Origin: PWQG01 sp040882255
Lineage (GTDB): Bacteria > Pseudomonadota > Gammaproteobacteria > Pseudomonadales > Pseudohongiellaceae
Assembly (NCBI GenBank): GCA_040882255.1
Contig: JBBEBP010000028.1
Coordinates: 1 to 64,000 of the forward strand
Direction: 5' to 3'
Length of the DNA: 64,000 bases
How positions within the stretch are numbered: the stretch's first letter is position 1; each line of letters starts with the position of its first letter. The notes beneath the pieces were generated by a model. The model was not told the origin of the DNA, did not search any database, and saw only the letters and a program-made list of their open reading frames with translations. Shown piece by piece: positions 32,891 through 42,068 of the stretch. The position numbers and the translations under genes are program-made.

Positions 32891-33050
32891 AAAGAGCGGC
32901 AGAAAAGGGGGCAGGAAAAGGGGGCAGGAAAAGGGGGGCAGGAAAAGGGGGACAGTCCCTATTTNNNNNNNNNNTTCCTCTGGAAATATAGGGACTGTCC
33001 CCCTTTTCCTGCCCCCCTTTTCCTGCCCCCTTTTCTGCCGCTCTTTTCAG
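32887..33050. repeat. Large inverted repeat with assembly gap at its centre
   Basis: The left arm begins CTGAAAAGAGCGGCAG and repeats CAGGAAAAGGGG units up to GGGACAGTCCCTATTT; the right arm is its complement, ending CTCTTTTCAG at 33050. Ten N (32965-32974) interrupt the centre. The left arm has one 13-base unit more than the right. It belongs to the GGGACTGTCCC hairpin family and separates the converging cytochrome and rep genes. Confidence 0.85.
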
Positions 33051-33066
33051 CCTCTGTCCTGTCTCA

Positions 33067-35109
33067 CTACACTCCAAGCAAACTCTTCAACCCCGCCACG
33101 GCCGACTCATTGGCTTCCCGGCGCTGTTCTTCCGTACGGGCTTCGCGTCCCTCCCAGACCAGCTGGTCCGGTGGCAGTTCGTCCAGAAAGCGGCTGTGCG
33201 TGGTGGCGAAGGTTTCTCCGAACTGCTTGCGCTTCTTTGCCAGCGTGAAAACCAGCGAGCGCTGTGCACGGGTGATGCCCACATAGGCCAGGCGGCGTTC
33301 TTCGTCGATGTCGTTCGATTCGATACTGTTGCGGTGCGGCAGCAGCTCCTCTTCCATTCCCATGATGAACACCCAGGGAAATTCCAGTCCTTTGGCGGCG
33401 TGCAGCGTCATCAATTGAACCTGGTTGCTGGCCTCGCTTTCCTCTTCCCGGCGTTCCATCAGGTCGCGCAGGACCAGCTTGTTGATGGCCGCCTCGATGT
33501 CTTCTTCTCCGTCGTTCTCTTCGGCCCCTTTCTGCAGTGTCTTCTGCAGGGAGCCGAGCAGCAGTTCCACGTTGCCCCAGGCCCGTTCGGCGGCGGTCGG
33601 CGTATTGGCGGTTTGATGGAGCCAGTTCTCATAGTCCATGTCGCCGATCATCTCGCGGATCATATGGATCGGTTCGCCGCGCTGACACTGCTCGCCGATA
33701 TGGTTGAGCCAGGTACTGAAGTCGCGTAGTTTTTCCACGCGCGGGGCGGCCATGTGCTGCTCCAGGCCCAGCTCGCCGCAGGCGCTGAACAGGCTGACGC
33801 CCCGTTCGCCGGCGTAACCGGCCAGCACCTCGATCACCGCCGGGCCGATCTTGCGGCGCGGGGTGTTGATGATGCGCAGAAAGGCATTGTCATCGTCCGG
33901 GTTCACCAGCAGGCGCAGGTACGCCATGATGTCCTTGATTTCGCTACGAGAGAAAAATGAGGTGCCACCGGTGATCTGGTAGGGGATCTGGTGAGCCTGC
34001 AGCTTGATCTCCAGCAGGCGGGCCTGGTGATTGCCGCGATAGAGCACCGCAAAGTCGCCAAAGCGCAGCCTCTCGTGTACGCAGAGGCTGAGTATCTCAT
34101 TGGCGATGCGTTCGGCTTCCGCGTCCTGATCGTTGGTGGCCAGCACGCGAATACGGTCGCCGAAACCGAGTTCACTCCAGAGCTGCTTCTCGTAGACGTG
34201 GGAGTTGTTGGCAATCAGCGTATTGGCGGCACTGAGGATGGTGTTGGTGGAGCGATAGTTCTGCTCCAGTTTGATGATCTGCAGGTTCGGGTAATCGGTT
34301 TGCAACTCGATCATGTTTTCCGGCCGCGCGCCGCGCCAGGAATAGATGGACTGGTCGTCGTCCCCCACCACTGTCAGCCCGTTGCGTACGCCGACCAGCA
34401 ACTTGACCAGCAGGTACTGACTGGTGTTGGTGTCCTGGTACTCGTCTACCAGCAGGTAGTGGATACGCTCCTGCCAGCGGGCCAGCGCTTCGGCGTCGCG
34501 CTGGAACAGCGAGGTCGGCAACAGGATCAGATCATCGAAGTCCACGGCATTGAAGGTACGCAGATGATGCTGATAGCTGTCATAGACCCGTGCGGCCAGC
34601 ACGTCCTCGGGAGTCTCCACGGCGCCGGCGGCATCGGCCGGCAGCAGCAACTGGTTCTTCCAGCCGGAGATGCGGCTCTGCAGTGCCTTGAGTTGATCGT
34701 CTGCCAGTTCGCTGTCCTTGTGCGTCAGATTTTTGAGCAGTGCAAAGCTGTCCTGGGCATCGAAGATGGAGAAGCCGCTCTTCAGACCGAACTTCGCGGT
34801 ATCGCGGCGGATGATGTTCAGGCCCAGTTGGTGAAAAGTACTGATGGTCAGTCCACGTGCGCTGACCGCCTTTCCTCCCGTCCGGCGTTCTTTCAGCAGC
34901 GCGGTGACCCGCTCTTTCATCTCCCGGGCGGCCTTGTTGGTGAAAGTGACCGCCGCTATGCGATTGGCGGGGTAGCCGCATTCGCCGATCAGATAACTGA
35001 TCTTGCGGGTGATGACGCTGGTCTTGCCGCTACCGGCACCGGCCAGTACCAACAGGGGGGAGTCGATATAGCGGACCGCTTCACGTTGTCGTTTGTTGAG
35101 CTTGTTCAC
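33067..35109 (-). CDS. rep: ATP-dependent DNA helicase Rep
   Basis: A 680-residue superfamily 1A helicase. Motif I AGAGSGKT, motif Ia AVTFTNKAAREMKERV, motif II LLVDEYQDTN, motif III VVGDDDQSIYSWRGA, motif IV EQNYRST, motif V MTLHAAKGLEFPWVF and motif VI RRLAYVGITRAQ are all present. The N-terminus MNKLNKRQREAVRYI and the length are typical of Rep rather than UvrD. It unwinds 3' to 5' and clears proteins ahead of replication forks. Confidence 0.96.
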   Translation of the reverse strand: MNKLNKRQREAVRYIDSPLLVLAGAGSGKTSVITRKISYLIGECGYPANRIAAVTFTNKAAREMKERVTALLKERRTGGKAVSARGLTISTFHQLGLNIIRRDTAKFGLKSGFSIFDAQDSFALLKNLTHKDSELADDQLKALQSRISGWKNQLLLPADAAGAVETPEDVLAARVYDSYQHHLRTFNAVDFDDLILLPTSLFQRDAEALARWQERIHYLLVDEYQDTNTSQYLLVKLLVGVRNGLTVVGDDDQSIYSWRGARPENMIELQTDYPNLQIIKLEQNYRSTNTILSAANTLIANNSHVYEKQLWSELGFGDRIRVLATNDQDAEAERIANEILSLCVHERLRFGDFAVLYRGNHQARLLEIKLQAHQIPYQITGGTSFFSRSEIKDIMAYLRLLVNPDDDNAFLRIINTPRRKIGPAVIEVLAGYAGERGVSLFSACGELGLEQHMAAPRVEKLRDFSTWLNHIGEQCQRGEPIHMIREMIGDMDYENWLHQTANTPTAAERAWGNVELLLGSLQKTLQKGAEENDGEEDIEAAINKLVLRDLMERREEESEASNQVQLMTLHAAKGLEFPWVFIMGMEEELLPHRNSIESNDIDEERRLAYVGITRAQRSLVFTLAKKRKQFGETFATTHSRFLDELPPDQLVWEGREARTEEQRREANESAVAGLKSLLGV

Positions 35110-35369
35110 AGATCAGCCAGATTGTTGCGGTGAGAGTGTCCGGCCGGGGGGCGGCGCTGGTTTCGATGGCAGACTATATCATACAGTTCCGTTGAGGCAT
35201 GTCGGAGTTCACCGTAAACCGCAGACGTGTGTCGCCGAGTCCTTCCCCGAACTCCATGGAAGCGGTCAGCCCGGTTGGCGCTAACTGATAATCCCCGCTA
35301 TAACGTAAAGGACACCTCTATAAACAAGGTGCTCTGAACACACATCATCCGTTTGCAGACAGGGAAGTC

Positions 35370-36935
35370 ATGTCGCTGGCCATTGTCCACACCCGCGCCA
35401 ATATCGGCGTGGATGCCCCCGCCGTCACGGTCGAAACCCATCTCTCCAACGGTCTGCCCGGCATCGCCATCGTGGGCCTGCCGGAAACGGCGGTGCGAGA
35501 GAGTCGCGAGCGCGTGCGCTGCGCCATTCTCAATGCCGGTATGGAGTTCCCCGCGCGCCGTATGACCATCAACCTGGCGCCTGCCGATCTGCCCAAAAGC
35601 GGCGGGCGATACGATCTGGCGATTGCCGTCAGCATTCTGGCCGCTTCGGGTCAGGTGCCGTTGCAGGCCCTGACGGGCTGCGAGGTGCTGGGGGAACTGG
35701 CCCTGACCGGTGAACTGCGCGGTGTGGAGGGGGTGCTGCCCGCCGGTCTGGCGTCGCGGGCCGCCGGCCGTAGTCTGTTGTTGCCTGCGGCCAACCATGA
35801 GGAAGCCTGTCTGGTGCGCGGTCTTTCCGCTTGTAGCGCGGCGGATCTGCGCTCCATCTGTGACTTTCTCTGCGATGCGCCGGGCCGCTGGCGGCGGTGC
35901 CGGTTCCGGGCCCCGGCACCCGCGCCGCGTCGCGAACGCTCGCCGCTGGCAGCCATCCGCGGGCAGGGTCTGGCAAAGCGCGCCCTGGTGATCGCCGCAG
36001 CCGGCGGGCATGACCTGCTTCTGGCCGGCCCGCCCGGCACCGGCAAGACGCTGCTGGCCAACGCACTTCATGGCCTGCTGCCCGCTCTGCCGGAAAGCCA
36101 TGCGCTGGAGGTGGCCGCCATTCGTTCGGTGGCCGGCCCAGGATATCGCCTGCAAACGGCGGGAAATGAAGGTAATTGGCTGCAGCCCCCTCTGCGCGCG
36201 CCCCATCACAATGCCACGGCTGTGGCATTGACCGGCGGCGGTCATGGCTTGTCGCCCGGGGAGGTGACCCTGGCGCACCGTGGCCTGCTGTTTCTGGATG
36301 AGCTGCCGGAGTTCAGCCGGCATGCGCTGGAAGTGCTGAGAGAGCCCATGGAAGCGGGTGCCATAACCGTCAGTCGGGCCCGCCATCGCCTGCGCTTTCC
36401 GGCCCGGTTCCAGCTGGTGGCGACGATGAATCCCTGCCCCTGTGGTTATGACGGTGACCCCGGGGGACATTGCCGGTGTACTCCGGAGCGGATAACCCGA
36501 TACCTGGATCGGCTCTCCGGGCCGTTTCTTGACAGGCTGGATATGGCGGTCGACGTGCCGCGCCTGACCCCGGCCCAGTTGATGGGTAAAGAGGACGCCG
36601 GGCAGGGCAGTGACGTCAGTCTCCGGGACATCGCCGAATGCCGTGATCGGCAATGGCAGCGTAACAATGGCGTGCTGAACGGTGAGCTGGAGGGCGAGAG
36701 GCTGCGTCAGATCTGTGTTCCCGATGTCGCTGCCCGGAACTTGCTGGAAGACATGATGGAAGCCGGCGGCCTGTCGGCGCGTGCCGTTCATCGCCTTTTG
36801 AGAACGGCGCGCACCATTGCGGATCTGGAGCAGACCGGCCGGCTTGGAGAACGGCATGTGGCTGAAGCACTGGTCTGTCGCAATCTGAGCCGCTTTCCAC
36901 TGGCGGGTGGTGCGGCACCGGCTGCCGGACAGTGA
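35370..36935 (+). CDS. comM: YifB/ComM Mg-chelatase-like AAA helicase
   Basis: A 521-residue ComM. The N-terminal Lon-like domain (VETHLSNGLPGIAIVGLPE) precedes an AAA+ core with Walker A AGPPGTGKT and Walker B LLFLDELPEF, then the cysteine cluster NPCPCGYDGDPGGHCRC and a Mg-chelatase C-terminal domain. ComM drives branch migration during natural transformation, so it hints at competence, although many non-competent bacteria keep it. Full length. Confidence 0.95.
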   Translation: MSLAIVHTRANIGVDAPAVTVETHLSNGLPGIAIVGLPETAVRESRERVRCAILNAGMEFPARRMTINLAPADLPKSGGRYDLAIAVSILAASGQVPLQALTGCEVLGELALTGELRGVEGVLPAGLASRAAGRSLLLPAANHEEACLVRGLSACSAADLRSICDFLCDAPGRWRRCRFRAPAPAPRRERSPLAAIRGQGLAKRALVIAAAGGHDLLLAGPPGTGKTLLANALHGLLPALPESHALEVAAIRSVAGPGYRLQTAGNEGNWLQPPLRAPHHNATAVALTGGGHGLSPGEVTLAHRGLLFLDELPEFSRHALEVLREPMEAGAITVSRARHRLRFPARFQLVATMNPCPCGYDGDPGGHCRCTPERITRYLDRLSGPFLDRLDMAVDVPRLTPAQLMGKEDAGQGSDVSLRDIAECRDRQWQRNNGVLNGELEGERLRQICVPDVAARNLLEDMMEAGGLSARAVHRLLRTARTIADLEQTGRLGERHVAEALVCRNLSRFPLAGGAAPAAGQ

Positions 36936-36939
36936 GTCG

Positions 36940-37197
36940 TTAGGTCGGGTCGCCGCTGTCCCGCTCCCCGGCCTCCAGCCGGGCAACCACCGCTTCGAGT
37001 TCGGTGATCCTGGCCTGTGCCTGCTCCAGAGCCTGCCGCTGCTGGTCAAATTCCTCCCGGGTGGGCAGGTCCATCCGGGCCAGCGCTTTCTGCACCGCTG
37101 CAGAGATCTGGCCGCGTACATCGTCGCCCAGTGCACCAGCCCGGGGCAGAATCCGGGTCAATTGCTGGTTCAGTTCTTCAAGTACCTTGCGGTTCAT
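36940..37197 (-). CDS. ubiK: Ubiquinone biosynthesis accessory factor UbiK
   Basis: An 85-residue coiled-coil BMFP protein: NRKVLEELNQQLTRILPRAG, then QISAAVQKALARMDLPTREE, then a heptad helix. UbiK binds UbiJ and supports late ubiquinone synthesis in gammaproteobacteria. ATG 37197 has AGGAGG at proper spacing; the ATG just before it (37200) is too close. Convergent with comM, 4 bases apart. Confidence 0.92.
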   Translation of the reverse strand: MNRKVLEELNQQLTRILPRAGALGDDVRGQISAAVQKALARMDLPTREEFDQQRQALEQAQARITELEAVVARLEAGERDSGDPT

Positions 37198-37282
37198 CAT
37201 GCCTCCTTGTGGAGCTCTCGGGGCTCGCCCGGCGATTGTCGCACAAAAATGGGGCCGACCCGCCCGATTCAGCGCAACGCAT

Positions 37283-37299
37283 TGCACTATTATGGTGCG
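37283..37299 (+). promoter_or_regulatory. Predicted NtrC binding site
   Basis: TGCACTATTATGGTGCG matches the NtrC consensus TGCACYA-N3-TGGTGCR. It lies 86 bases upstream of the -24/-12 element, a usual enhancer distance. Confidence 0.75.
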
Positions 37300-37384
37300 T
37301 TAGCGCCGGTCGATGGAGCCCGGTTCCAGCCCCCGCTCTCTCGGTACCATGTCAAGTTAATGATATTACAGCAGAAAGTTTATG

Positions 37385-37400
37385 TGGCATACCCCGTGCA
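37385..37400 (+). promoter_or_regulatory. Sigma54 promoter of glnK-amtB
   Basis: TGGCATACCCCGTGCA fits TGGCACG-N4-TTGCA with GG and GC exactly 10 bases apart. With the NtrC site upstream it predicts induction of glnK-amtB in nitrogen limitation. Confidence 0.8.
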
Positions 37401-37481
37401 TAGAGGCATGGGCGTAACGGTGTTGCAGGCTATCCGTGCCGACTGACCGGCAAGGGTATGACAATCGAAAGGAGCAAACGT

Positions 37482-37820
37482 ATGAAACTGGTAACGGCGA
37501 TTATCAAGCCTTTCAAGCTCGATGATGCGCGTGAAGCGCTGTCCGAGATCGGTGTACAGGGTATCACTGTCACCGAAGTGAAGGGTTTTGGCAGACAGAA
37601 GGGTCACACCGAGCTGTATCGTGGCGCCGAATATGTGGTGGATTTTCTGCCCAAGGTGAAGATTGAAGTGGCGATCGGTGACGATCTGCTGGATCAGACG
37701 CTGGAAGCGATCACGAAGGCGGCAAACACCGGCAAGATCGGTGACGGCAAGATATTTGTGTCAGACCTGGCACAAGTGATCCGCATTCGTACCGGCGAAA
37801 CCGGAGAAGCCGCCGTTTAA
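37482..37820 (+). CDS. glnK: Nitrogen regulatory protein P-II
   Basis: A 112-residue P-II protein: MKLVTAIIKPFKLDDAREAL, the T-loop with uridylylation tyrosine in HTELYRGAEYVVDFLPK, and the C-loop IRTGETGEAAV. AAAGGAG lies before ATG 37482. The partner amtB is directly downstream and shares the sigma54 promoter; GlnK should plug AmtB when ammonium rises. Confidence 0.97.
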   Translation: MKLVTAIIKPFKLDDAREALSEIGVQGITVTEVKGFGRQKGHTELYRGAEYVVDFLPKVKIEVAIGDDLLDQTLEAITKAANTGKIGDGKIFVSDLAQVIRIRTGETGEAAV

Positions 37821-37910
37821 AGGCTGGCCACACCCATTCAGGAGCTATCAACAGGAGAAAGTCGGCCCGGAGATTGAATGATTCCTGGCCCGGCTTCGGA
37901 GGAACGAACG

Positions 37911-39173
37911 GTGGAAAACCAGATTTTTGAACTGCAATATGCAATTGATACATTTTACTTCCTGGTGTGCGGTGCACTGGTCATGTGGATGGCAGCGGGC
38001 TTTTCCATGCTCGAGGCCGGCCTCGTGCGTGCCAAGAACACCACGGAAATTCTGACCAAGAACGTGGCGCTGTTCGCAGTGTCCTGCACCATGTACCTGG
38101 TCTGTGGCTACGCGATCATGTACGGCGGTGGCATCTTCCTCAGCGGTATCGAGGGTGGTGATGACCTGGTAAGTTCGGCGCTCGCCGCATCTGCCGAGGA
38201 AGGCTTCGGTGGCGGCTCCGTGTACTCGGATGCTTCGGACTTCTTCTTCCAGGTGGTGTTCGTGGCCACGGCGATGTCCATCGTCTCCGGTGCGGTTGCC
38301 GAGCGCATGAAGCTGTGGGCCTTCCTGGCCTTCGCAGTCGTCATGACCGGTTTCATCTATCCGTTGGAAGGCAGCTGGACATGGAACGGCGCTGATGTCT
38401 TCGGCCTGTACAACCTGGGTGATCTCGGCTTCTCCGACTTTGCCGGTTCCGGTATCGTGCATATGGCCGGCGCGGCGGCCGCACTGGCCGGTGTTCTGCT
38501 GCTCGGTGCACGAAAGGGCAAATACGGCAAGGATGGCAGCGTGAGGGCCATTCCGGGTGCCAACCTGCCGCTGGCCACGCTGGGTATGTTTATCCTGTGG
38601 ATGGGCTGGTTCGGCTTCAATGGCGGCTCGGTACTGAAGCTGGGTGATATCGCCAATGCCAACAGTGTTGCCATGGTGTTCCTGAACACCAACGCAGCGG
38701 CCGCCGGTGGCCTGATAGCCGCGCTGGTTACAGCCCGTCTGCTGTTCGGCAAGGCCGACCTGACCATGGCGCTCAACGGTGCACTGGCCGGTCTGGTGGC
38801 AATCACGGCTGAACCGTCCACGCCGACGGCACTGCAGGCGACCCTCTTCGGTGGTCTGGGTGGCATCCTGGTGGTGTTCAGCATTGTCTTCCTGGACAAA
38901 ATCAAAATCGACGATCCGGTCGGGGCGATCTCCGTGCACGGCACCTGTGGTCTGCTCGGTCTGTTGCTGGTTCCGATCACCAACGGCGGCTCCACGTTCG
39001 TGGGGCAGATCGTCGGCGCGCTGACCATCTTCGGATGGGTGTTCGTGGCCAGTCTGATCGTCTGGACAATCCTCAAGATGACCGTCGGCATCCGGGTCAG
39101 CGAAGAGGAAGAAGATGCTGGTGTCGACCTCTCCGAGTGTGGCTTGGAAGCCTATCCGGAGTTCGCGAAGTAA
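37911..39173 (+). CDS. amtB: Ammonium transporter
   Basis: A 420-residue Amt channel with about 11 membrane spans. AAGFSMLEAGLVRAKNTTEI, GAVAERMKLWAF, the twin-histidine region (GIVHMAGAAAAL and ISVHGTCGLLG) and the C-terminal GlnK-binding tail are present. I prefer GTG 37911, with GGAGGA seven bases upstream, over ATG 37878, which has no site. No cleaved signal peptide is evident. Followed by a strong terminator. Confidence 0.95.
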   Translation: MENQIFELQYAIDTFYFLVCGALVMWMAAGFSMLEAGLVRAKNTTEILTKNVALFAVSCTMYLVCGYAIMYGGGIFLSGIEGGDDLVSSALAASAEEGFGGGSVYSDASDFFFQVVFVATAMSIVSGAVAERMKLWAFLAFAVVMTGFIYPLEGSWTWNGADVFGLYNLGDLGFSDFAGSGIVHMAGAAAALAGVLLLGARKGKYGKDGSVRAIPGANLPLATLGMFILWMGWFGFNGGSVLKLGDIANANSVAMVFLNTNAAAAGGLIAALVTARLLFGKADLTMALNGALAGLVAITAEPSTPTALQATLFGGLGGILVVFSIVFLDKIKIDDPVGAISVHGTCGLLGLLLVPITNGGSTFVGQIVGALTIFGWVFVASLIVWTILKMTVGIRVSEEEEDAGVDLSECGLEAYPEFAK

Positions 39174-39211
39174 TACTCTCCCCGGGGACTTCCTGTCCCC
39201 ACTTCCCTGAG

Positions 39212-39236
39212 GCCCCTCCCCGGAGGGGCTTTTTTT
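39212..39236 (+). terminator. Rho-independent terminator of glnK-amtB
   Basis: GCCCCTCC, loop CC, GGAGGGGC, then seven T. Ends the operon 40 bases after the amtB stop. Confidence 0.92.
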
Positions 39237-39293
39237 CGCAGTCTGTTTTGTACCGTATAGCTACATCGCCTGGGACTGCGGCGGGCCGCTGGT

Positions 39294-39322
39294 TTGACTT
39301 TTCAGAACTTTTCTCCTATAAT
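39294..39322 (+). promoter_or_regulatory. Sigma70 promoter of the TonB receptor
   Basis: TTGACT (39294-39299), 17-base spacer, TATAAT (39317-39322). It implies a leader of about 200 bases before the start at 39529. AT-rich sequence follows the -10 box; no convincing Fur box was found. Confidence 0.7.
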
Positions 39323-39528
39323 CAGCGTCTTATATATAATCCTAATAATAACAAGCCTCCCCGCCTGTCGACGCGCGCTGCACGGCCCAATCTCTGGTAG
39401 CCGTTTGCACTATTTTCGTACGCAAGATCAATAGATACACGAGTGTGCGTGCCTGTTGGGAAAACGGGTGTGGATAAACAGGCTGTCTGTAACATTCCGA
39501 ACTACTATCAAGGAGTACTGGAAACGCA

Positions 39529-41829
39529 ATGAAAAACTCACTATTCCAACGGCGGTATCTGCCCACTCTGCTGGCTTCTTCGGCGCTGATTTCAGCGGCG
39601 GCAGCCCACGTGCAGACTGCGGTTGCGCAGGAAACGCCTGCCATCGAGGAAGTGGTGGTGCGCGGTGTCGCACGCCAGTTCCGTCCTGAAGAACAGAATA
39701 CCGCCACCGGCCTGAACATGAGTCTGGTGGAGACGCCGCAGGCGGTATCCGTGCTGACGCCGGAAATGATGCGCACCGTCAATGCCCAGAATGCCTATGA
39801 GGCAACGGATCTGGTACCGGGCGTGCAGCGCTCCGGTTACGGTTTCGGGTTCTCCCAGATTGTCATGCGTGGTGTATTCAGCCTGACACGTCGTGTGGAC
39901 AGCATCCGTCTGGATAACGCAGTGACTTCCATCCGCGGTGATGCCGTGGAGCGGACCGAAGTGGTTCGTGGCCCCGCCACTGCTATCTATGGCGTTACCG
40001 GCGGCTTCGGCGGCGAGATCAACTCCATCCTCAAGAAAGCGAACCCCATGCGCAGCATCGAGTTCGGCGTCGAGGCCGGCAGCTATGACACCCACAAGGT
40101 CTATGCTGACGTCAACGCGCCGTTGAACGAGGATGGCAGCCTGTCCGGCCGTATTGTCGGCAGTTATCAGGAGTATGGTCTGCCGCTGGACATCCAGGGC
40201 GAGGACTTCCCGAACTACGAGGCCATGTGGCTCGGCTCCCTGAACTGGAATCTGTCCTACGACACTTCACTGACCTGGACGCATTACCAGCAGCATCGCA
40301 ATACCGACCCGTGGGACGGTGGCGCGCTGGTGCAGAATCAGGCAGGTGATCTGGAGCTGCCCGATGCTGATCCGGAAACGTGGTATTTTTCGCATCCGGA
40401 CTACTCGAATGAAACCGCCGACATCGATTTCAGTGTGCTGGAACTGGACCACCGTTTCGATAACGGCTGGACGTCCAACAGCAAGCTGGCCTGGCACAAG
40501 TACGAAGAGGAACTGGGCTACTACTATCCGTTTGGCCCGTTCGGTTCCTATGAAGGTCTGGGAGACGACGAGATCTACATCTATTCCTATGATGTGGAGC
40601 GTGGCGGTGAAGAGCTGACCTTCAACCAGTCGCTGGGTGGCGATTTCGAGGCTGTGAACCGGGAGCACCAGTTCTTCGCGGCGCTGGAATACCGCAAGGA
40701 TCTCGAGCCGGACCGCTTTCAGCTGCTGAATTCCGGTTTCGATGGCTATGCCAATATGGACTGGTATACAGACGAGAATTACGACGGCATGCCGCGTTTC
40801 CGCGATGGCTCCGTGTTCACACCCGTCACCCAGAATCGTGAGGAACACTATGGTGTCCGCCAGATCCTGCTGGAGGAAGTCGAGGACGTCAAGGTGAGCC
40901 TGCAGGGGCTGTTCAACCTGACTGACAACCTGCAGATGCTGGCTGGTACCATGTACCACGACAGCGAGTCGGTGACGACCATTCCGCGTAACCGCGGCGA
41001 GGACCTCGATCCACCGGAAGGTGATGTGGTCGAATTCTCCGAGGTCGTGTCCCGTATCGGTTTCACTTACGATCTGCTCGACAACTGGAACTTCGTCAAC
41101 GACGCCCGCGTCTACTACAACTACAGCCAGGGCTTCGAGCCGCAGACCTACACCAATGAAGACGGTGTGACGGTCAGTGCGCCGCAGGAGATGGACCAGC
41201 ACGAGATCGGTCTGAAAACCGAGATGTTCGACGGCGCGGTAGGCACCTCGGTGGCGGTCTTCGATTACGAGATCACCAACATCGCGGTATCCAGTTCGTT
41301 CCTGGGGTCTTTCGGTGGCTTTGGCAGCACGGTGCTGGAAGGCAGCCAGGAAGCGACCGGTGCCGAGTTCGAGATCGTCGGCGAGGTGTTGCCGGGCTGG
41401 AACGTCATGGCCAACTACGCCTGGATGGACGCCGCGATTCTGAACCCGAACAATAACCGCAGCACACCGCCGCGTACCACGCCGAAGAATTCCGGTGCCA
41501 TCACCAGCACCTATGAGTTCCTGGAAGGCCCGGCGGCCGGCTTCCGGATCGGTGCCACACTGAAAATCAGTGGTGACTACTCGTTTGTGGAAGGTACCAG
41601 CAACATCGACCGTTACGGTGCGCAGCCGGACGCTGGCGCACACGAGCGTTTTGACATCCATGCTTCCTACACGCCGTATACCGGCCCGCTGGAAGGCGCG
41701 GAAGTGTATTTCAACTGGATGAACGTGTTCGATGAAGACATCATGGTGGCCAAGCAGGGCAGTCCTGGCTACGGCATCATGTTCATGGACCAGCAGCGCA
41801 TGACGCTGGGTCTGCGCTATCAGTTCTGA
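39529..41829 (+). CDS. TonB-dependent receptor (siderophore type)
   Basis: A 766-residue outer-membrane receptor. After a signal peptide the TonB box is IEEVVVRG, then the plug domain (VETPQAVSVLTPEMM, DLVPGVQRSGYG, VVRGPATAIYGVTGGFGGEI) and a 22-strand barrel ending LGLRYQF. No N-terminal signalling (STN) domain, so it is not a FecA-type surface sensor. Siderophore receptors have this plug pattern, but the ligand is unknown; the C69 peptidase genes downstream could point to peptide-type substrates. Bounded by its own promoter and terminator. Confidence 0.88.
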   Translation: MKNSLFQRRYLPTLLASSALISAAAAHVQTAVAQETPAIEEVVVRGVARQFRPEEQNTATGLNMSLVETPQAVSVLTPEMMRTVNAQNAYEATDLVPGVQRSGYGFGFSQIVMRGVFSLTRRVDSIRLDNAVTSIRGDAVERTEVVRGPATAIYGVTGGFGGEINSILKKANPMRSIEFGVEAGSYDTHKVYADVNAPLNEDGSLSGRIVGSYQEYGLPLDIQGEDFPNYEAMWLGSLNWNLSYDTSLTWTHYQQHRNTDPWDGGALVQNQAGDLELPDADPETWYFSHPDYSNETADIDFSVLELDHRFDNGWTSNSKLAWHKYEEELGYYYPFGPFGSYEGLGDDEIYIYSYDVERGGEELTFNQSLGGDFEAVNREHQFFAALEYRKDLEPDRFQLLNSGFDGYANMDWYTDENYDGMPRFRDGSVFTPVTQNREEHYGVRQILLEEVEDVKVSLQGLFNLTDNLQMLAGTMYHDSESVTTIPRNRGEDLDPPEGDVVEFSEVVSRIGFTYDLLDNWNFVNDARVYYNYSQGFEPQTYTNEDGVTVSAPQEMDQHEIGLKTEMFDGAVGTSVAVFDYEITNIAVSSSFLGSFGGFGSTVLEGSQEATGAEFEIVGEVLPGWNVMANYAWMDAAILNPNNNRSTPPRTTPKNSGAITSTYEFLEGPAAGFRIGATLKISGDYSFVEGTSNIDRYGAQPDAGAHERFDIHASYTPYTGPLEGAEVYFNWMNVFDEDIMVAKQGSPGYGIMFMDQQRMTLGLRYQF

Positions 41830-41854
41830 TCCATTGCGGTGAACTGACCAGGGA

Positions 41855-41885
41855 GGGGGCTTCTGTTGTGGGAGCCCCCTTTTTT
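41855..41885 (+). terminator. Terminator after the TonB receptor gene
   Basis: GGGGGCT, 11-base loop, AGCCCCC and six T. Separates the receptor from the peptidase gene. Confidence 0.88.
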
Positions 41886-41925
41886 GACGGTTTTCCGGAA
41901 TGTCTGGTTGGAAAAGGAGCTTTTT

Positions 41926-42037
41926 TCTCGCAGAGCTCGCCAAGAGCGCCAAGAACACCAGATTTTCTCGCCGAGATCGCCAGGATCATAAGGATGGCTT
42001 TTTGGTTTTCTTTGCGCTCTTGGCGAGCTCTGCGAGA
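41926..42037. repeat. Inverted pair of TCTTGGCG-type repeats
   Basis: A 24-base arm beginning TCTCGCAGAGCTCGCC (41926-41949) is perfectly complementary to 42014-42037, with a third diverged unit (TTTTCTCGCCGAGATCGCCA) between them. The element lies in the leader of the C69 peptidase gene and could fold into a large hairpin in its mRNA. Confidence 0.8.
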
Positions 42038-42068
42038 CCAACAATCTTCGCACTTCAGGAGACATACA

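Noticed and set aside
35298..37136. Long minus-strand frame opposite comM (612 codons)
   Set aside because: Antisense shadow of comM, which has all its motifs; the reverse frame has none.
39174..39528. Fur box before the TonB receptor gene
   Set aside because: AT-rich sequence is present, but no stretch matches the GATAATGATAATCATTATC consensus well enough to call.
40267..41958. Long minus-strand frame opposite the TonB receptor gene (563 codons)
   Set aside because: The sequence is low in recognisable motifs and mirrors the receptor's codons; the receptor is clearly the real gene.
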